Shown piece by piece: positions 43,110-54,338 of a stretch of 64,000 nucleotides of DNA. Numbering within the stretch: the stretch's first letter is position 1; each line of letters starts with the position of its first letter. Source of the DNA: Protopterus annectens (lineage: Eukaryota > Chordata > Ceratodontiformes > Protopteridae). The position numbers were made by a program, and so were the translations under genes. The stretch covers positions 864,478,571 through 864,542,570 of the forward strand of contig NC_056731.1 of NCBI RefSeq assembly GCF_019279795.1, read 5' to 3'. The notes under the pieces were generated by a model. The model saw only the letters and a list, made by a program, of their open reading frames with translations, was not told where the DNA came from and did not search any database.

Positions 43110-44689
43110 CAAGGGAGTATTGATGTTTGTCAAAGATCCAAATGTCTATTGGCAGTACCCTTGACTCACAGATGAAACTTAATGAAATTCAAATTACCCT
43201 AAACAAGACTAATTATAAATTCATAGCTAGATATAGGTCACCTTTCATGTCCCTAGAGGATCACATATGTTTTCTAAATGTGCTTTCTGAACCATCCATA
43301 AATAAAAATGCCTTTATGATTGGTGATTTCAACTTTTCATTGATTAACTAGAGTATATTAACTATAAAGACTGAGTATGAACAAAGATTACTATACTTAG
43401 TAAATGTTAACTCCCTTGTATAAATGGCTAACCAGACTATTAGGGATCACAATATTCTTCACTGCATTCTCTCTAACACTGAACCTACTTGCACTAATTG
43501 GAATCTCTGGTCAAATCCAATCACAAACCAGTAATCTCTTGTTTTAGGGGGTCAAAACTCATATAAACAAATACTTCTGAATCCAACTTTAAAAAGAAAA
43601 TCCTATTAAAACTAAAGGATGAACTATCAAAATTTAGCTGTCAGTATTTTCATTTCCGATGTAGCCTCAGCTGTCATTTATGCCACTGAATATTACTTTT
43701 ACTTAGGTAAAATCATAAACCAAGCAGACCCAATCCTTGAGCTCTTTTTTCCCCAGACAGCTGACCATTAGCTGATCCCCATGCCTCACCTTATTTGCTG
43801 GGTCTGCCTACCTCCTCATCACTCCCCTAAACTAGCTCTAAATTACAGTTCAGGCTAACATGGGGACAACAGTGGAACACTGCTGCATTGGAATATTTTT
43901 TTAATTTACTTCCCATCTTTGGGCATGTCCATCAACATCCTAAAGGTCAGGCAAGCAATGGACATCAACAGTAAACCACCCCCTCACTTCCATGAAGGAT
44001 TGATGTTACCAGGACATCCTACCCACCATCAGGCAACAAAATGCAGGTTTTTCCCTGGTCTCTACCAGAGAACTGAAACAATGGTAAGTGTCCAGTGCAG
44101 CACCCCCTTCCTCCTTCCCCCAGGATGTGCACACCCACCCATTCTCCCATGCCAGTGACTCATATACCTGAGTCTCTGGTGAAACCTAGGAAATTTGGGC
44201 CACTGTCTGGGCTTTTGTACTGGCTGCAACAGCACCCACATAATTAAAGTAGCATGTGCCACCTCAGAAAGCAAAAAAGGCGACTTGTTGTATTGTTAAT
44301 GGCTCAGTACTGGGACCCTTTCTGTTTGGCATCAATGTCTTGGATCTCCAAACCACTAACCCAGATATATAGGTAACTAAATTCGGTAACAACTGCAAGC
44401 TGAACATTGTTATTCACTTGGCATCTAATGCTACATACTACCACATAAAGCATAAACTTTACAAATGAATGGTGCATTAGAAGCAAGCTTACATTAAACC
44501 TAAGGAAGAGTAGCATTGTCATCTTTGGTAACCCAACCTTGACAGCAGCTTAAACTGTTGACAGGACACCATTCCAGACTGATATGGTCATCAGAGATCT
44601 TAGCATCCTTCATAGACGACTCCATGCCCTTTACAAAACAAACGGCAATAGTAGTGAAGAAGTCTTACTGTCTAGTTTAATTAAAGTTG

Positions 44690-44790
44690 GAGTTTTTCTC
44701 CCCAGGCCTCTGCTGAAAAAGGGCTCTTCAGCTCAGTCGGACAATCCCGGTCAACAAATGTAAAATAAAATAAATAATAAAAATAGTTTA
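44690..44790 (+). mobile_element. Family A LINE 3' tail (short fragment)
   Basis: GAGTTTTTCTCCCCAGGCCT, then CTGCTGAAAAAGGGCTC, then CAGTCGGACAATCCCGGTCA and AACAAATGTAAAATAAAATA. About 100 bp of the family A tail, inserted in the CR1 relic. Could be an extremely truncated LINE or the end of a SINE that uses the same tail. Confidence 0.75.
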
Positions 44791-44802
44791 ATTAATAACT
44801 AA

Positions 44803-45122
44803 TGGGTCTATATTGAATCAGCGAATGCTTAAAAAAGCGAATGCTGATTAATCGACCCTATTTCAGAGAATGCTGAAAATCCTGAACACCTGGAACAGCA
44901 AATTTTTTCTCAGGGAAAAAAATCACTGGGCCGGTTTCGGGAGTTTGACATTTCCTCCTCTGTGGTGCGATCTCGGAGTTGGTATACTTAAGTAGGGGGG
45001 GGGGCGAAGCCTCCCACATTAAATACTGTTTTAAGTATTTTTTTTTTGTGGAACTAGTGTTCGGCATTAGGTCGATGAATAAGCATTCACTTTTTTAAGC
45101 ATTCGCTTATTTAATATAGACC
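44803..45122. mobile_element. MITE with GGGTCTATATT ends, unit 1
   Basis: Same family as 26721-27141: left end TGGGTCTATATTGAATCAGC, internal GCCGGTTTCGGGAGTTTGAC and GTGGTGCGATCTCGGAGTTG, right end TTAATATAGACCC. Contains a run of nine or more G near 44995-45004 and a T run. Confidence 0.83.
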
Positions 45123-45412
45123 CTACCTATTTCAGCGAATGCTGAAAATCCTGAACACCTGGAACAGCAAATTTTTTCTCACGGAAAAAAAAATCACTGT
45201 GCCGGTTTCGGGAGTTTGACGTTTCCTCCTCTGTGGTGCGATCTTGGAGTTGGTATATTTAAGTAGGGGAGTGTGTGGGGGGGGACAAAGCCTCCCACAT
45301 TAAATACTGTTTTAAGTATTTTTTTTTTTTTTTTTGTGAAATGAGTGTTCGGCATTAGGTCGATGAATAAGCATTAACTTTGTTAAGCATTCGCTTATTT
45401 AATATAGACCCT
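45123..45412. repeat. Tandem second unit of the MITE, lacking the left terminus
   Basis: Directly follows unit 1 after TACC and begins at the internal TATTTCAGCGAATGCTGAAA, repeating the MITE interior and right end (AATATAGACCCTACCT near 45400-45416). The first ~55 bp of the MITE are missing, so this is an internal tandem duplication rather than an independent insertion. Confidence 0.8.
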
Positions 45413-46035
45413 ACCTAAAGGTATCTCATCCAGGTCATGTTATATTTCTGCCATGATCAGATCATTTTTGTATACTCTATCCAGCTCATCACACAGCTAG
45501 ATAGACCTAGAGGTTCCAAACTAAAAGGATCACCAGACTAAAGAGTCTCGGCTATTAAGACAGGCCTGAAGCTCTGCTCCTATACTATGTCTCTTGTAGA
45601 AATCTGCAGGCTGATTTACTTCTAGTAGTCTGTGCTGTTAAGTATCCAACATTCTTTGATCTCCTACACCATCATAAGCTAAATGGCTCCACCAAAAAAT
45701 TAAACTAAAGTTCTGAATCTTCATCATCAAGTAATTAAATAAAGCATGATGGGGGGATAGATTTATTATTCAGCACTTCTCCCACCTCTTGAATGATTTT
45801 CCATTATATACGTAAAACAGAGTGATACCCTCGTTTCCTTTAAAACAAATCTTGATAGATAGATGGGTACTTGTAAATTAATTCTGGAACTCAATTGTTT
45901 TACCCACCTGGAAGCAAGAAATACATTATAAGGGAGGTATTGGCAAGGCGATGATGGTCCATGGATTGACTCTGCCTTGTAAACTGTATGGCTAGCAATG
46001 GCTAGGTTAGCTTAGTTAGTTAGGTTAGGTTAAAT

Positions 46036-47294
46036 ATAATTCAGACACATTGGCACTAAGTAGATTGATTAGTCTAACCATTGTGCTATGAGGCCTGTAT
46101 TAGCACATTGCAATGGGTGGCATCATTTTGCATGAGAGAGCTTACAGACCATAACCAGTGCAATACTGACTATATATGCCAACTTTCTGTAAGCGGATAT
46201 ACAAATACTGCAGGCAGAGGTTCACCTGGTAATCCACCCAAATAGTGTACTCAACATCTGTGATATATATGAGGGAGACTGCAGCACAGTGGACTGGTAC
46301 TGTTGCTCCCAGCTGTGTTTGTGGTACAGTCCTAGAGCACTGGGCACATACAGAAGGACAAGAAGGACAAGATATAAGGGATGTGAATGCACCTGTACAT
46401 GTTAAACATGACAACACTTTGTAAAGAGGATGGGTTAATATACTACGACTACTTAGGGCTAATATGCAGATGAGGGAAGGGAAATATGGAGCCCATGCTA
46501 ATAACAACACATGGTACATGTAAAGGGGTGGTGTGCAGATGTATAGGGACCAACTAACCAAGTCCATAATGAGAGATATTGAGCCAGTGGCCTTAGGTGG
46601 ATGACTTCTATAGACTGTCTTGCTCACCCATTGACTGACATGTGTAACCAACAGTTGTAAGGTACTTGCTATGGGTCCCCAGCAGAGACAACAGCTGGAT
46701 AAGGTCACAAAGCAAGAGAATGAGTTATTACCAGTTCTGCACAACCATGGCAAGCAGTGCATCCTAGGTAAAGGTGCCAAAAAGAAAGTGTATCGATACC
46801 ATGAGTGTCAGGTAGTGGTTCTACACCTTACCTACTATAGATCACATTTAACCACAAGACTGCAGGCTACCACAGTGATCCCAACACAACATTGGAGGAT
46901 GTGATGCCTCTCTCCTCAGAAGCTTTAATAGACAGACTATGTGACTAACAAATGCACCTCTCATGGCCCTATGCTGTATTATAGTGTCAGTGTTACCCTG
47001 CATGACTGTGCTAAAAATGGTGGCTATGCCTTGCCCTCCTTCTAATCTGTTTAGAAAAAGCTATGTCTGAAGCACAGTGTAGCAGTCCCTGCACTGTCCT
47101 GCAAAGCCTGGATGTGATAATGCTTACATCATTTTATTCTGTGCTGTTTTTATCTTGACTGGTTGTTGTGGGCCAGACACCACCTCTTTGCCAATGCTGC
47201 AGTATTTTGCACCCAGATCTTCTTTTTATGCAGTACTGCTCCTTTTATAGCCTGCTCTTCCATTACTGATCTTACCATTATTCTGGGCACTGTT
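46036..47294. other. Unassigned intergenic DNA
   Basis: A 212-residue minus-strand frame (46142-46780) and a 77-residue plus-strand frame (46671-46904) occur here. Neither has a recognisable domain, and the minus frame's Cys/Ser/Leu-rich composition looks like chance. No gene supported. Confidence 0.4.
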
Positions 47295-47632
47295 CATACC
47301 TCTCAGCTATCCAGATTTTCATACAATCTCCACATTTTTGCTTCATGTTTTTGGTCTTTTCCAGATTTTTGCCTCATATTTTTGGTCTGCCCCTCATAAA
47401 ATGTGTTTTTTGGCAAATCACTTAGGAATGATGTCACTAAATGGTGATGTACACTTTAGTTTCAGAGTTCATATCCTTCAGAAAATGCATCCTAACACAA
47501 ATCCTGTTATTCTAGCAACTTTCTAAGTTTATCAGAGCAATATTTAAAATATGTCCCTATTTTTGGGCCTTTGTCCCCCCATTATTTTAGATTTTGCCTA
47601 GATTTCTTGTGCTAAGAGGTTGAGATGTATGA
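47295..47632. repeat. Interspersed repeat with CTCTCAAC-like inverted ends, copy a
   Basis: Begins CATACCTCTCAGCTATCCAG and ends GCTAAGAGGTTGAGATGTAT, short imperfect terminal inverted repeats. Interior phrases CCTCATAAAATGTGTTTTTT, GGCAAATCACTTAGGAATGA, TTTCAGAGTTCATATCCTTC and CTTTCTAAGTTTATCAGAG recur in copies b and c. Probably a non-autonomous DNA element; no coding. Confidence 0.7.
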
Positions 47633-47839
47633 CCGTGCTGGAATGTTTTCTTTTTGCTGCAGCTGTTTATGTTGTGGCATGTTATGCAACATGGCAGATG
47701 CCATAAAGATTTTACTGCAGAGGTCTGATACATATTATAGTGGCCTACTTGATGTGTCCAGGTGGCAGACATGTCCCTTCAGTTGTCCAAATACCAGGGG
47801 TGGCCCGTGCTATTGGACTGCCAGACTGCAGCCCCCTCA

Positions 47840-47935
47840 ACTATGAAATAAAGCAATAAAAAGAAAAAAATAAAGAAATAAAAATAAAAAAAAAATCGAA
47901 GGATCTCGGGTCTGTGTGTGTGTGTGTGTGTGTGA
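47840..47935. repeat. A-rich tract and (GT)n microsatellite
   Basis: An AAATAAA/AAAAATA tract (47844-47896) is followed by GTGTGTGT from about 47912 to 47934. Confidence 0.85.
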
Positions 47936-48070
47936 AGATGCCCCAGGTGCAATATACTGGTGGTTAGACTCATGGTGGTGTGGTAGGGAATACCTCAGGC
48001 TTGAACCCTGTACCTTGTATGCAGGTATTAAAGACCTGAATTCCCTACCCACCACCATTTGTAAAAAAAT
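47936..48070. other. Inverted-repeat block, possible SINE-related fragment
   Basis: GGTGGTGTGGTAGGGAAT (47973-47990) is mirrored by ATTCCCTACCCACCACC (about 48040-48056), enclosing CAGGCTTGAACCCTG, which resembles a B-box. Could be a rearranged tRNA-derived SINE head; uncertain. Confidence 0.3.
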
Positions 48071-48144
48071 TGCAGATTTTTGCCTCATATTTGATCTGAT
48101 CTGTTCCTCATAATATCTGTGGTTTGTAAATATTGCAATGCTTG

Positions 48145-48386
48145 ATATTTGATGGTGTAGTGGTAGCATTGTTGCCTCACAGCTGCAGGTTTTCAGGTTT
48201 GATTCTTGGCTGGCGTGCCTTCTTTGTGGGGGTCTATATCTTCTCCCTGTGTTTGTGTGGGTTTGCTTTTGTGTCCTCCCATGTTACAAAGACATGTCTG
48301 CACTATTTCTTCCTGGGCCTCTGCTGAAAATTGTTTATTTGTTCCAAGTCAGACTGTCCTGATTAACAAATGTTATATAAAATTGA
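48145..48386 (+). mobile_element. Chimeric SINE: V-SINE-type head with family A LINE tail, copy 1
   Basis: Head GATGGTGTAGTGGTAGCATT and GCCTCACAGCTGCAGG, B-box-like GGTTTGATTCTTGG, central CTCCCTGTGTTTGTGTGGG and ACAAAGACATG, then a tail CCTGGGCCTCTGCTGAAAAT, CAGACTGTCCTGATTAACAA and ATGTTATATAAAATT, which matches the family A LINE 3' end, not the usual V-SINE CTGTGGCGACC tail. Confidence 0.8.
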
Positions 48387-48435
48387 CAGGCATTTGAATT
48401 TCAGACTTCAGGTTTCTGAATGTTTAATTCCTTGC

Positions 48436-48655
48436 ATATTTGATGGGCAGTGGCAGTATTGTTGCCGCACAGCTATAGGTTTTCTGGTTTGATTCTTGGC
48501 TGGGGTGCCTTCTGTGTGGAGTCTGCATCTTATCCCTGTGTTTGTGTGGATTTGCTCTGGTGTCCTGCCATTTTACAAAGACATGTGTCTATAGTATTTC
48601 TCCCTGGGCCTCTGCTGAAAATTGTTTTTGTTCCGTCAGAAGTAAAATTAACAGG
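48436..48655 (+). mobile_element. Chimeric SINE: V-SINE-type head with family A LINE tail, copy 2
   Basis: Second copy of the same SINE 290 bp downstream: ATTTGATGGGCAGTGGCAGT, CTGGTTTGATTCTTGGCTGG, GTGTGGAGTCTGCATCTTA, ACAAAGACATGTGTC, CCCTGGGCCTCTGCTGAAAA, with a shortened tail (the GTCAACAAATG part is mostly deleted). Both copies are followed by the same phrase GGCATTTGAATTTCAGACTT, so the two may have arisen by local duplication rather than two insertions. Confidence 0.78.
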
Positions 48656-48783
48656 CATTTGAATTTCAGACTTCATATTCTTCAGGAAATACATAGTAAA
48701 ATATTTTTTTTATTCTAGCAATAAATATATAGTAACACAACCTTTTATTATAGCAATTTTTTAAGTTTATAAGATGACTATTT

Positions 48784-49253
48784 GAAATTTGTCCTTATTT
48801 TTGTGACTGTAATACCCTGTTATTGGCTTTGAAATTTGTCCTTATTTTTGGGACTGTAATACCTTGTTATTGGCTTTGTCCGGGTGTTTTGTGCTAAGGT
48901 TGACAGCTATGGCAAGAACTGAATTCACTGAATATGTTTGAGGGCTGTATTCCCTCATTATTGGGTTTGTCCAGGTGTTTTGTGCTAAGAGGTTGACAGC
49001 TATGGTGAGAACTGAATTCATTAAATGATAGCCATTTAAGTTTCAGTCTTCCTCTCTTTCACAAAGCAGCTGATTTGGCGTAGTGGTATGTTGCTCTTGA
49101 CTGTTTTGCACAGGGACCTTGGCAGTAAAATGTACAGTGGTAACACAGCATTTTTCTTTCACAAAGCAGGTGATTTGGCATAGTGGTATGTTGTTCTGAT
49201 TCTTTTGCACAGGGACCTTGGCAGGAAAATGTATGGTGGTAACACAGAATTTT
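48784..49253. repeat. Local tandem repeats (47-bp and 100-bp units)
   Basis: A 47-bp unit starting GAAATTTGTCCTTATTTTTG occurs twice (48784-48830 and 48831-48877). A ~100-bp unit starting CTTTCACAAAGCAG and containing GCACAGGGACCTTGGCAG occurs twice (49056-49155 and 49156-49253). The TGTTTTGTGCTAAG...TTGACAGCTATGG phrase also repeats near 48880 and 48977. Apparently a repeatedly duplicated piece of the CTCTCAAC-type repeat and its flank. Confidence 0.8.
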
Positions 49254-50339
49254 ATTCTAGCAGCTTTCCAAGATTATACAAGCAATGTTTAACGTGTCCC
49301 TGGTTTTTGCCCTTTTGGCCCACCCCAATAAATTTGGCTTTTTCCAGATTTCTTGTGCTGCGAAGTTGAGATGCAGTTGAGTATTGAGTAGATTTTACAA
49401 GGAGCTGACAGCTGCAGGGGAAGGGAAGTTTAGTGCTGATTATGCTAAGTCAGCTCACATTGCTAATAGCACAACAGGTTGTGTACTTGCTTTTGATGCA
49501 GAAGGTTGTTGATTCTACTCCCATAACGGGTGAATGCTGCCATACTGAAAGTTAAGATACTAACTATGAGCCTGTTATCAGTTTGCCATCCATTTCCTAT
49601 TGCACTATTACTAGCTTATTTTTAATGTAATTTATGCAACTTATTCCTCAGGGGCATCAGACACTTTATTTTTCGATGAAACCATGAAATATAAAGGTGA
49701 TTAGCAGCAACCTCTTCATTACAGATTTATTTAACGTGGAATTATTTATATGACTTTTTTACTACTTCAGAGATTGTGCATATTTACTGATAATGGTGGA
49801 CTGTAGAATTGTGCACATTTACTGATAATAGTGGACTGTAGAAGTTTGAGTAGACTTTTATGATGGAAATGTTCTGAATTGGGCAGTTTTGTCATTGGTG
49901 CATGTGTTTTGTTTCATTGTTTACTGGAAAAATGTTCAAAGCAATAGGAAGGTGTATCAAAGAGCACATGTATGTTTCATATGCAAGGGGCCTATGATTT
50001 GAAAATAGCCCAGAATTAATCTTTATGTGCCACGGGTGTATTTTCTTTGAATGTGGGTTTCAATGTTGTTTCAATGAATGTGAGTTTCAATGGCAGAGAA
50101 GTTTTAATGCCAAGTTTGTTTAGCAGATGTCTTAGTGTTTGTGCTGTAAAATGCAAAATAAAACTTTCAAATGAAGTTCAAATCATCATAGAAGTAAATC
50201 AGTATGCACATTAGTGTTTATGGTAAATGGAGTGAAACAGCCAAGTAATGGATCATTGGAATGGCTGCAGGGGGAGGCTCCATTCGACCATGGTTTTGTG
50301 AGGGGGAAGGGCGGCAAACTTAGGCAGCCCCAGCTGAAC
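49254..50339. other. Unassigned intergenic DNA
   Basis: Begins with a partial copy of the CTCTCAAC-type repeat (TTTTATTCTAGCAGCTTTCC to GCTGCGAAGTTGAGATGCAG, 49250-49376). The remainder shows nothing recognisable. Confidence 0.45.
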
Positions 50340-50629
50340 CATACCTCCCAACTGTCCAGATTTTCAAAGAATGAATAGATTTTTTGCTTCTTATTTTTGG
50401 TTTGTTCCTCATAAAATTTGTGGTTTTCTGGCAAATCATTTAGAAATTGAGTCACTAATGACACACTGAGTTTCAGACTTCATAACCTTCAGAAAAATGC
50501 ATGCTAAAATAAGACCTGTTCTATCAACTGTCTCAGTTTATACAAGAGCAATTTTTTGTACTGTTTATATGTTCCCCCAATATATTTGGCCTTGTCCTGA
50601 TTTATTGCATTAACAGGTTGAGAGGTACA
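50340..50629. repeat. Interspersed repeat with CTCTCAAC-like inverted ends, copy b
   Basis: Left end CATACCTCCCAACTGTCCAG, right end AACAGGTTGAGAGGTACATG, with the same interior phrases as copy a (CTCATAAAATTTGTGGTTTT, GGCAAATCATTTAG, TTTCAGACTTCATAACCTTC). A further left-end piece follows at about 50664 (CCTCTCAACTGTCCCTGATT). Confidence 0.72.
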
Positions 50630-50899
50630 TGCAAATAAATTGCTTTATAGAATTAGGCATAGCCAAACCTCTCAACTGTCCCTGATTTTGGCTCAAAATG
50701 TTGCTCTTCCCCTAATGATCCCTCCGCAAAATAGCAATTTTGGAAGAAAACATGGAGGGTTTATAATTAAGAAATAACTGTAATAATCCGTTAGATTACT
50801 TTTATTTCAGAAATGCATGTTGATTATTTTATTTTGTCAGCCGCTCAAGTTAGTGGTACTAATATTAAAGTGTCCCTTCTTTGACAGGTTCCCAGCTGT

Positions 50900-51190
50900 A
50901 TTGTGTTGCTATTTTATATTTTTACATCACATTTTTGGTCCATTTTTCATAAAATTGTGTTTTTTTGGCAAATTAGTGACAAATCATTAAAGACTGAAGT
51001 TAGAAAATAATGATAGACATTTGAGTTTCAGATTTCATACCATTCAGAAAATTCATACTAATGCAAGACCTCTATTATCTTTCTAAGTTTATAAAAGCAA
51101 TATTTTAGAAATTGTCCTTATTTTTGGGCCTTTGTCCCATTTCTTTGTATGACTTTGTCCAGATTTCTTGCTCTGAGGTTGAGAGGTATG
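50900..51190. repeat. Interspersed repeat with CTCTCAAC-like ends, copy c (left end decayed)
   Basis: Interior phrases TTTTTCATAAAATTGTGTTT and TTTCAGATTTCATACCATTC, right end TCTGAGGTTGAGAGGTATGA. The left terminus is not clear. Confidence 0.6.
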
Positions 51191-54100
51191 ACAAATGTGT
51201 CAGGGCCATCACAAGTCAGCCAGAGACATTTCAAACTGTGACATACTTGTTGCACCCCACTCCCCCATGTAGTGACTCTGGATGTGTCAAAGCAAGGCAA
51301 GAAGTAGTTATGCAGTGTAAATGTGAAGAGTATCCCCCCCACCCAAGGTAGATACAAGTACTAGAGTGGCTTTTCATCTGTCCTTGATTTTTATAGAATG
51401 GTCTGGTTTCTGTCATATTTTTTGTACTATTGATTTATGCTTATTACTCAAAGTGCCTGTTGCTCTGTGTTTAAGTAGCAATACTTTAATGACCATCAGG
51501 TAAGCTTGGCTGAGATTGCAAGATGCAAGTAAGCTTTAATAAGCATACTGTTAAATAATTGCCAACACTGAAAGCCTTTCTGTTGCCATGTAGAGAATAC
51601 TTAACTAGATAATGTATAAGCCTTGGGTATTGAAATGTATATGCCAGTATTTGTAATAAAGAACAGGATTACATTATTTTAAGAGTCTCATTACACTTGG
51701 AGACTTCCAGTCATCTCTGCAGGCTTTACCCGTAATCAGAATGCCAATCGTGTGGTCCATAACCTGTACAGTAATCCTTTTAAGCAATGTATCTTGAGCT
51801 TATTTCTTGTTTGCTTTTCATTTTTTACTTTGATCATGTTTTCCCCATGAAACAAGTAGATGTCAGGCAACAGGTCTTTTTTGGATAAGGAACATTTTTA
51901 CAAGTGGAGGCATCAGAGATTTCTACTTTCAGCATGTTACTTGATACTTTAATAAAGCTGAATATAAATTATAATTACAACTGCAGTGCAAGAAGTGGTT
52001 TGAGTTGAGTGCTGCTTGTTTTTCTTATACTTGATTTTGACTGGCATTCCATTAATGTATTTAAAAAAAAGTAATTTATTTTTTCATGCGTCACAACCTT
52101 TTTTGTTTCCATCTAGATATTAAGCTGTCATGCAGCCAATGCATTGAAATATTTTTATTCTTCTACACTTCATTTTGTCTTGATTGGACTCTCATAATGA
52201 CGGTATGGCACCCAGGGCAGTATATTTAGTTTTTGTGGTTTTGAGCATAGCTCCTCCCCTTTCTAGTTGGACGCACCCCTTCCCATTGACCCCACCCATT
52301 CAGCTGTCTCCTGCAGCCCCACTTTAATTTGAAGTCACCAGCCGCCACTGCCAAATACATGCTCAAAGATGTTCCTCATTCTTCATGGGCAGTGTTGTAT
52401 GCATTCTCACTCCATGATCAGAGGATTGCAAACAGGATCATCATCCATGACTCCAAAATATATGAGCCATCACCTAAAACCCACAACAGTGACATCCTTA
52501 CAAGTGACCTGCTCTCTGTTTGCATGGTATGCATGTATGTGTGCACCTACTGACAAGATGATCCTGTGGAAATCTCCTGACTTGATCTCCAGGTAAAGAT
52601 TAGTCATATGTCATACATATGAATCATGGGAATTGTCAGGATGGTACATAAACACTTTATATAATATGGTCAGGGTATTACACATCACCTGTCAGTTGAG
52701 GATGTGGAAGCATATCCTATTAATGTATTTCATTCCCCATGGAACATGTGGGGCCTTGATAGCAAAGGGTATGCGATCTATGCCCCCCAAGACCTCAGAG
52801 AAATGGGCTATGCTGTAAAATACCGACATAGTGGTGGTTCTCTTCTCCATTGTCCTGGGATACCAGATAAGTTCCTCTACAAGGAGCAGATTGATGTCAA
52901 TGAACTAGCATAGGATATCTGAGGTTGATGCCTGCAATACACCTAATGTGTTCTCTGTTTGTCACTGGAAGTTTTCTGTAGCTAAGATAGTTGCACCTGC
53001 ACATATGTTTGAGTCCAGTGGGATGGCACTTAATGCCAACACAATTTGACTAGCTGACATATGTTGCCCCATCCGCCAAGTGTTAGTCCAGTATCTACTG
53101 CTCTGTTAGGTGTAAGTACATAAGGTTCTGCCTCTACTTTCTGCAATGGTGCACATGACCATGACATGCAATGCTGTGGCTACTAACTCTAATGGCCCTT
53201 CTAGAAGAGAGGAGAGGAGGGTTGCAGGCACTCAAACAGCTCATAGGGAGGTGCAATTTTTCTGATGGGGTCCAAGGAAATAACCTCCCATGCCTCTGTC
53301 AAGGGGGCAAGGCTGCTTGGTAAGTACATCCTTTGTGGAAGTGAGGGACATCCAGTGTGATAAGACAATTGCACACACCCCTTCCACTTTGTTACCTGAG
53401 TGTTTGCAGGGAAAATCTTAGGCCACAAGAAGAAAACCTGAACCATCCCTGATGGCTGTCTCTATGATGGCCCATTCTAATTGATTCATGCACCACTGTT
53501 AGGGAATGAATAGGCCAAACTGTCCAGGAGGAGGCTGATGACCAACAGGCAGCAAGGACAAAGAGTGTCCAAAAATAGCTTCATATCATGGTACAACATG
53601 CCTGCTTTATGCATTTCTGAATTGTTTGTCATGCTTTCTGTCCTGATTTACTTATTCCATATACCTCATTTGGATGGATTATCTCATCTCCATATTAACA
53701 TGCAATCATTTGCATGAACTGCATACCGCACTATTTTTCACATTGTGTGGCTGCATTATCTGTATCAATGAATCACCTACATCCTATGTGCTGCAGCTAT
53801 CTGCCCTAATTTGCACTAGCTATTATGCTAAACATCTATGAATCCCAGAAGCAATTGTAATTCCTTGGCTGTGCTGCCTGCTTGTCTTTGACTAACAGAC
53901 ATCATTAAGTCATTTCCCAGATAATAAGTGATCCTCATACAAGTGAAACTAACAAAGGTAAGAAAAAAGCCAGTTCCACCATCAAGCAGATTGGTAACTT
54001 GGAGGCATTGATTTTTAACACTGGAAAACTACAGTTAAAATGCCTGATTATTGAACAGCATGAGGAAAACATTTCTGTTTTCTTTTTGCATCCAGCTGTA

Positions 54101-54338
54101 TTACTTTTTGTTGAGAGGAAAACAAAGAAAATGTTGTCAGATATTAGTAAATAAATGTCAGTTTCTATTAGGTATAAAATTCTAAACAACAGATAAGCAA
54201 TTCTACATAACAGCCATCTGTTATGTAGAGCACAAACTTTTTAAAATATCACTGTCAGTGAAGTACATGCACCTTAGATGCTAGGAAGATCAGAATGGTC
54301 TGACAACTGAAAGACGTGGTTTAGGAGGAAGGAAGGGA
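51191..54338. other. Unassigned intergenic DNA
   Basis: About 3.1 kb. Short plus-strand frames at 52329-52596 and 52633-52913 show no family I recognise (the latter contains GYAIYAPQDLREMGYAVKYR). They could be a decayed DNA-transposon gene, but no catalytic motif supports that. Nothing else recognised. Confidence 0.35.

Larger units (their letters stand above)
43110..46010 (+). mobile_element. Old CR1-type LINE relic, interrupted
   Basis: Scattered remnants in the correct order: endonuclease (NAFMIGDFNFSLIN, 43301-43351), an RT palm piece (GSVLGPFLFGIN then VTKFGNNCKLN, near 44310-44405, with the catalytic ADD changed to GNN), and a C-terminal piece (45748-45870) reading like the WRDRFITQRLPMLWN...NLDRWMG block of CR1-B. 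The 3' end near 46000-46035 has GTTAGTTAGGTTAGGTTA repeats. It is broken by a family A tail (44690-44790) and MITE units (44803-45412). Much older than the other CR1 copies. Confidence 0.6.

Noticed and set aside
46142-46780. 212-residue minus-strand open frame, among the longer frames in the window
   Set aside because: No domain or transmembrane pattern that I trust, low-information Ser/Cys/Leu composition, no supporting context. Not called as a gene.
47936-48070. Possible tRNA gene around a GGCTTGAACCC phrase
   Set aside because: No cloverleaf could be built: no convincing A box and anticodon arm. Kept only as a possible SINE-related fragment.
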